From the NCBI RefSeq assembly GCF_018141165.1, contig NZ_CP058557.1, positions 2,604,001 to 2,668,000 on the forward strand: a stretch of 64,000 nucleotides of DNA, given 5' to 3'. The DNA is from Alkaliphilus sp. B6464 (GTDB taxonomy: Bacteria > Bacillota > Clostridia > Peptostreptococcales > Natronincolaceae). The translations under genes and the position numbers were made by a program. Below are positions 63,094-64,000 of the stretch, in pieces; within the stretch, counting starts at the first letter, position 1; every line of letters starts with the position of its first letter. The notes beneath the pieces are model-generated. The model saw nothing but the letters and a program-made list of their open reading frames with translations. It did no database searches and had not been told where the DNA came from.

Positions 63094-64000
63094 TTATACT
63101 ACTGAAGGTTCAAAAATTAATTCACCTTTCTTAAATCTGTTCAGATGCAATGATTCAATATTAATTGTATTTTTCTCACCTAATATATTCTCTGCTATTA
63201 ACAATCCAGTAGCTGGGGCAAACATAAATCCATGGCCACTATATCCTATGGCCAGATAGAAACCTTCTATTTCATCGACTGATCCATAAATCGGTTGTCG
63301 GTCAGGTGTCATATTATATAGTCCAGCCCACTGTCTTATTACTCTTATATCTTTTAATGGTGGTAAAACCTTCGTCATTCTTTTAGCCATTTCCTCTAGA
63401 AAATGCCAGCCAGATGTAATTCTTAAATCTCTAGGTTCCTTATCATCACCCCTACCCATAATGACACCACCATGAGGCACTTGTTGACAATAAAGATTTA
63501 ATGAAAAAGACATAATCATTGGATCAAGAAATGGTTCTACTGGTTCGGTTACTAGAATCTGATGTCGTTCCGAATATACAGGTAAATCTAATCCAACCAT
63601 ATTTCCTATTTGCTTTGAGTATCCACCAGCTGCATTTACTACTATATTTGTAGATATAAATCCATTATTTGTGTGTACCCCTTTAATTTTATCAGCCTCT
63701 ACCTCTATTCCAGTCACTTCTGTAAAGGTATATATTTGTACACCTAATTTTTTTGCAGCATCGGCATATGCCTGCGTTGTGTGAAAAGGATTAAGATGTC
63801 CATCTTTTTGATGAAAAGTAGCACTAATTAATCCTTCGGTGTTTAATGAAGGAACTATTTGTTTTGCATCATCTAGACTTAAAAGCTTAGAATCTATCCC
63901 CAGACTATTCTGTAGCTGTATATTTTTTTTGAATTGATTATGTTCTTTTTCTGTACTTGATAATATTAAATACCCACCTTGCTTAAACTCTAAGTTACCT
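63094..64000 (-). CDS. FAD-dependent oxidoreductase, sarcosine/glycine oxidase-like (5' end outside window)
   Basis: The frame runs from the window edge to a TAA at 63094, with 301 residues visible; no start is in the window and the N-terminal FAD motif is outside. VVNAAGGYSKQIGNMVGLDLPVY, RQWAGLYNMTPDRQPIYG and AIGYSGHGFMFAPATGLLIAE are typical of DAO-family amine oxidases such as SoxB, D-amino-acid dehydrogenase or HcnC-like enzymes. Neighbouring subunits are not visible, so the substrate is unknown. Confidence 0.82.
   Translation of the reverse strand, partial: GNLEFKQGGYLILSSTEKEHNQFKKNIQLQNSLGIDSKLLSLDDAKQIVPSLNTEGLISATFHQKDGHLNPFHTTQAYADAAKKLGVQIYTFTEVTGIEVEADKIKGVHTNNGFISTNIVVNAAGGYSKQIGNMVGLDLPVYSERHQILVTEPVEPFLDPMIMSFSLNLYCQQVPHGGVIMGRGDDKEPRDLRITSGWHFLEEMAKRMTKVLPPLKDIRVIRQWAGLYNMTPDRQPIYGSVDEIEGFYLAIGYSGHGFMFAPATGLLIAENILGEKNTINIESLHLNRFKKGELIFEPSVV

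Overview
The window is about 64 kb of AT-rich chromosomal DNA from a spore-forming, anaerobic low-GC Firmicute (class Clostridia). An Alkaliphilus/Natronincola-like member of the Clostridia is my best guess from gene content and order, but the genus is inference. Sporulation genes (SpoIIM, GerW/YtfJ, SpoVK, two DacF-type carboxypeptidases), a ferredoxin-linked 2-oxoacid oxidoreductase, Hfq next to MutS-MutL-MiaA, and AGGAGG-type ribosome binding sites with frequent TTG/GTG starts all fit. I see no rRNA, tRNA, CRISPR array, insertion sequence or prophage; most of the window is core genome.

Layout. 1-7.9 kb: partial recX, then a cell-envelope cluster (SteA-like protein, SteB/MctB-like partner, GT2 glycosyltransferase, divergent MraY/WecA-like transferase), a DUF3866 protein, Nudix hydrolase, SpoIIM and XerD. 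8-12.3 kb: nucleoside salvage operon deoB - two purine nucleoside phosphorylase paralogues - pyrimidine nucleoside phosphorylase. 12.3-15.7 kb: DacF, site-2 protease, scpA-scpB. 15.7-18.6 kb, reverse strand: polyamine operon (cupin regulator - speD - speE - speB) with a promoter and palindromic operator. 18.7-28.4 kb: GerW pair, MazG-like protein, second DacF, a two-gene redox pair of unknown substrate, rluB, GNAT, mnmM-like methyltransferase, a stand-alone carboxyltransferase, and an unknown reverse-strand protein. 28.5-33.1 kb: surE and the four-subunit 2-oxoacid:ferredoxin oxidoreductase with an RpiR-type regulator. 33.3-39.5 kb: phosphatase, HI0933-type flavoprotein, aroH-cmk-plsC-ispH-rpsA. 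39.6-48.4 kb: CheR, three tandem M42 aminopeptidases, MerR-like protein, aminotransferase, HD-GYP, MiaB. 48.6-58.8 kb: mutS-mutL-miaA-hfq, spoVK, a GTPase, a small polytopic membrane protein, a 59-residue Cys protein, the methionine gamma-lyase family protein, and lexA with an SOS box. 58.9-64 kb: an XerS-like recombinase, a 55-residue zinc-ribbon protein, about 0.9 kb of very AT-rich non-coding DNA holding repeats and a perfect Fur-box-like palindrome, a secreted GH18-SLH protein, and a partial sarcosine/glycine-oxidase-like flavoprotein.

No dramatic new defence or mobile system is visible. The best leads are: the second purine nucleoside phosphorylase with both base-recognition residues replaced; the SpoVK-linked GTPase/UbiA-motif membrane protein/small Cys protein module; the Cys-rich PyrK-like plus GidA-like flavoprotein pair; a conserved-looking 46-residue antisense gene; the Fur-type palindrome ahead of a surface hydrolase with an Asn-substituted GH18 motif; and a MutL whose endonuclease motif lacks its last Glu.
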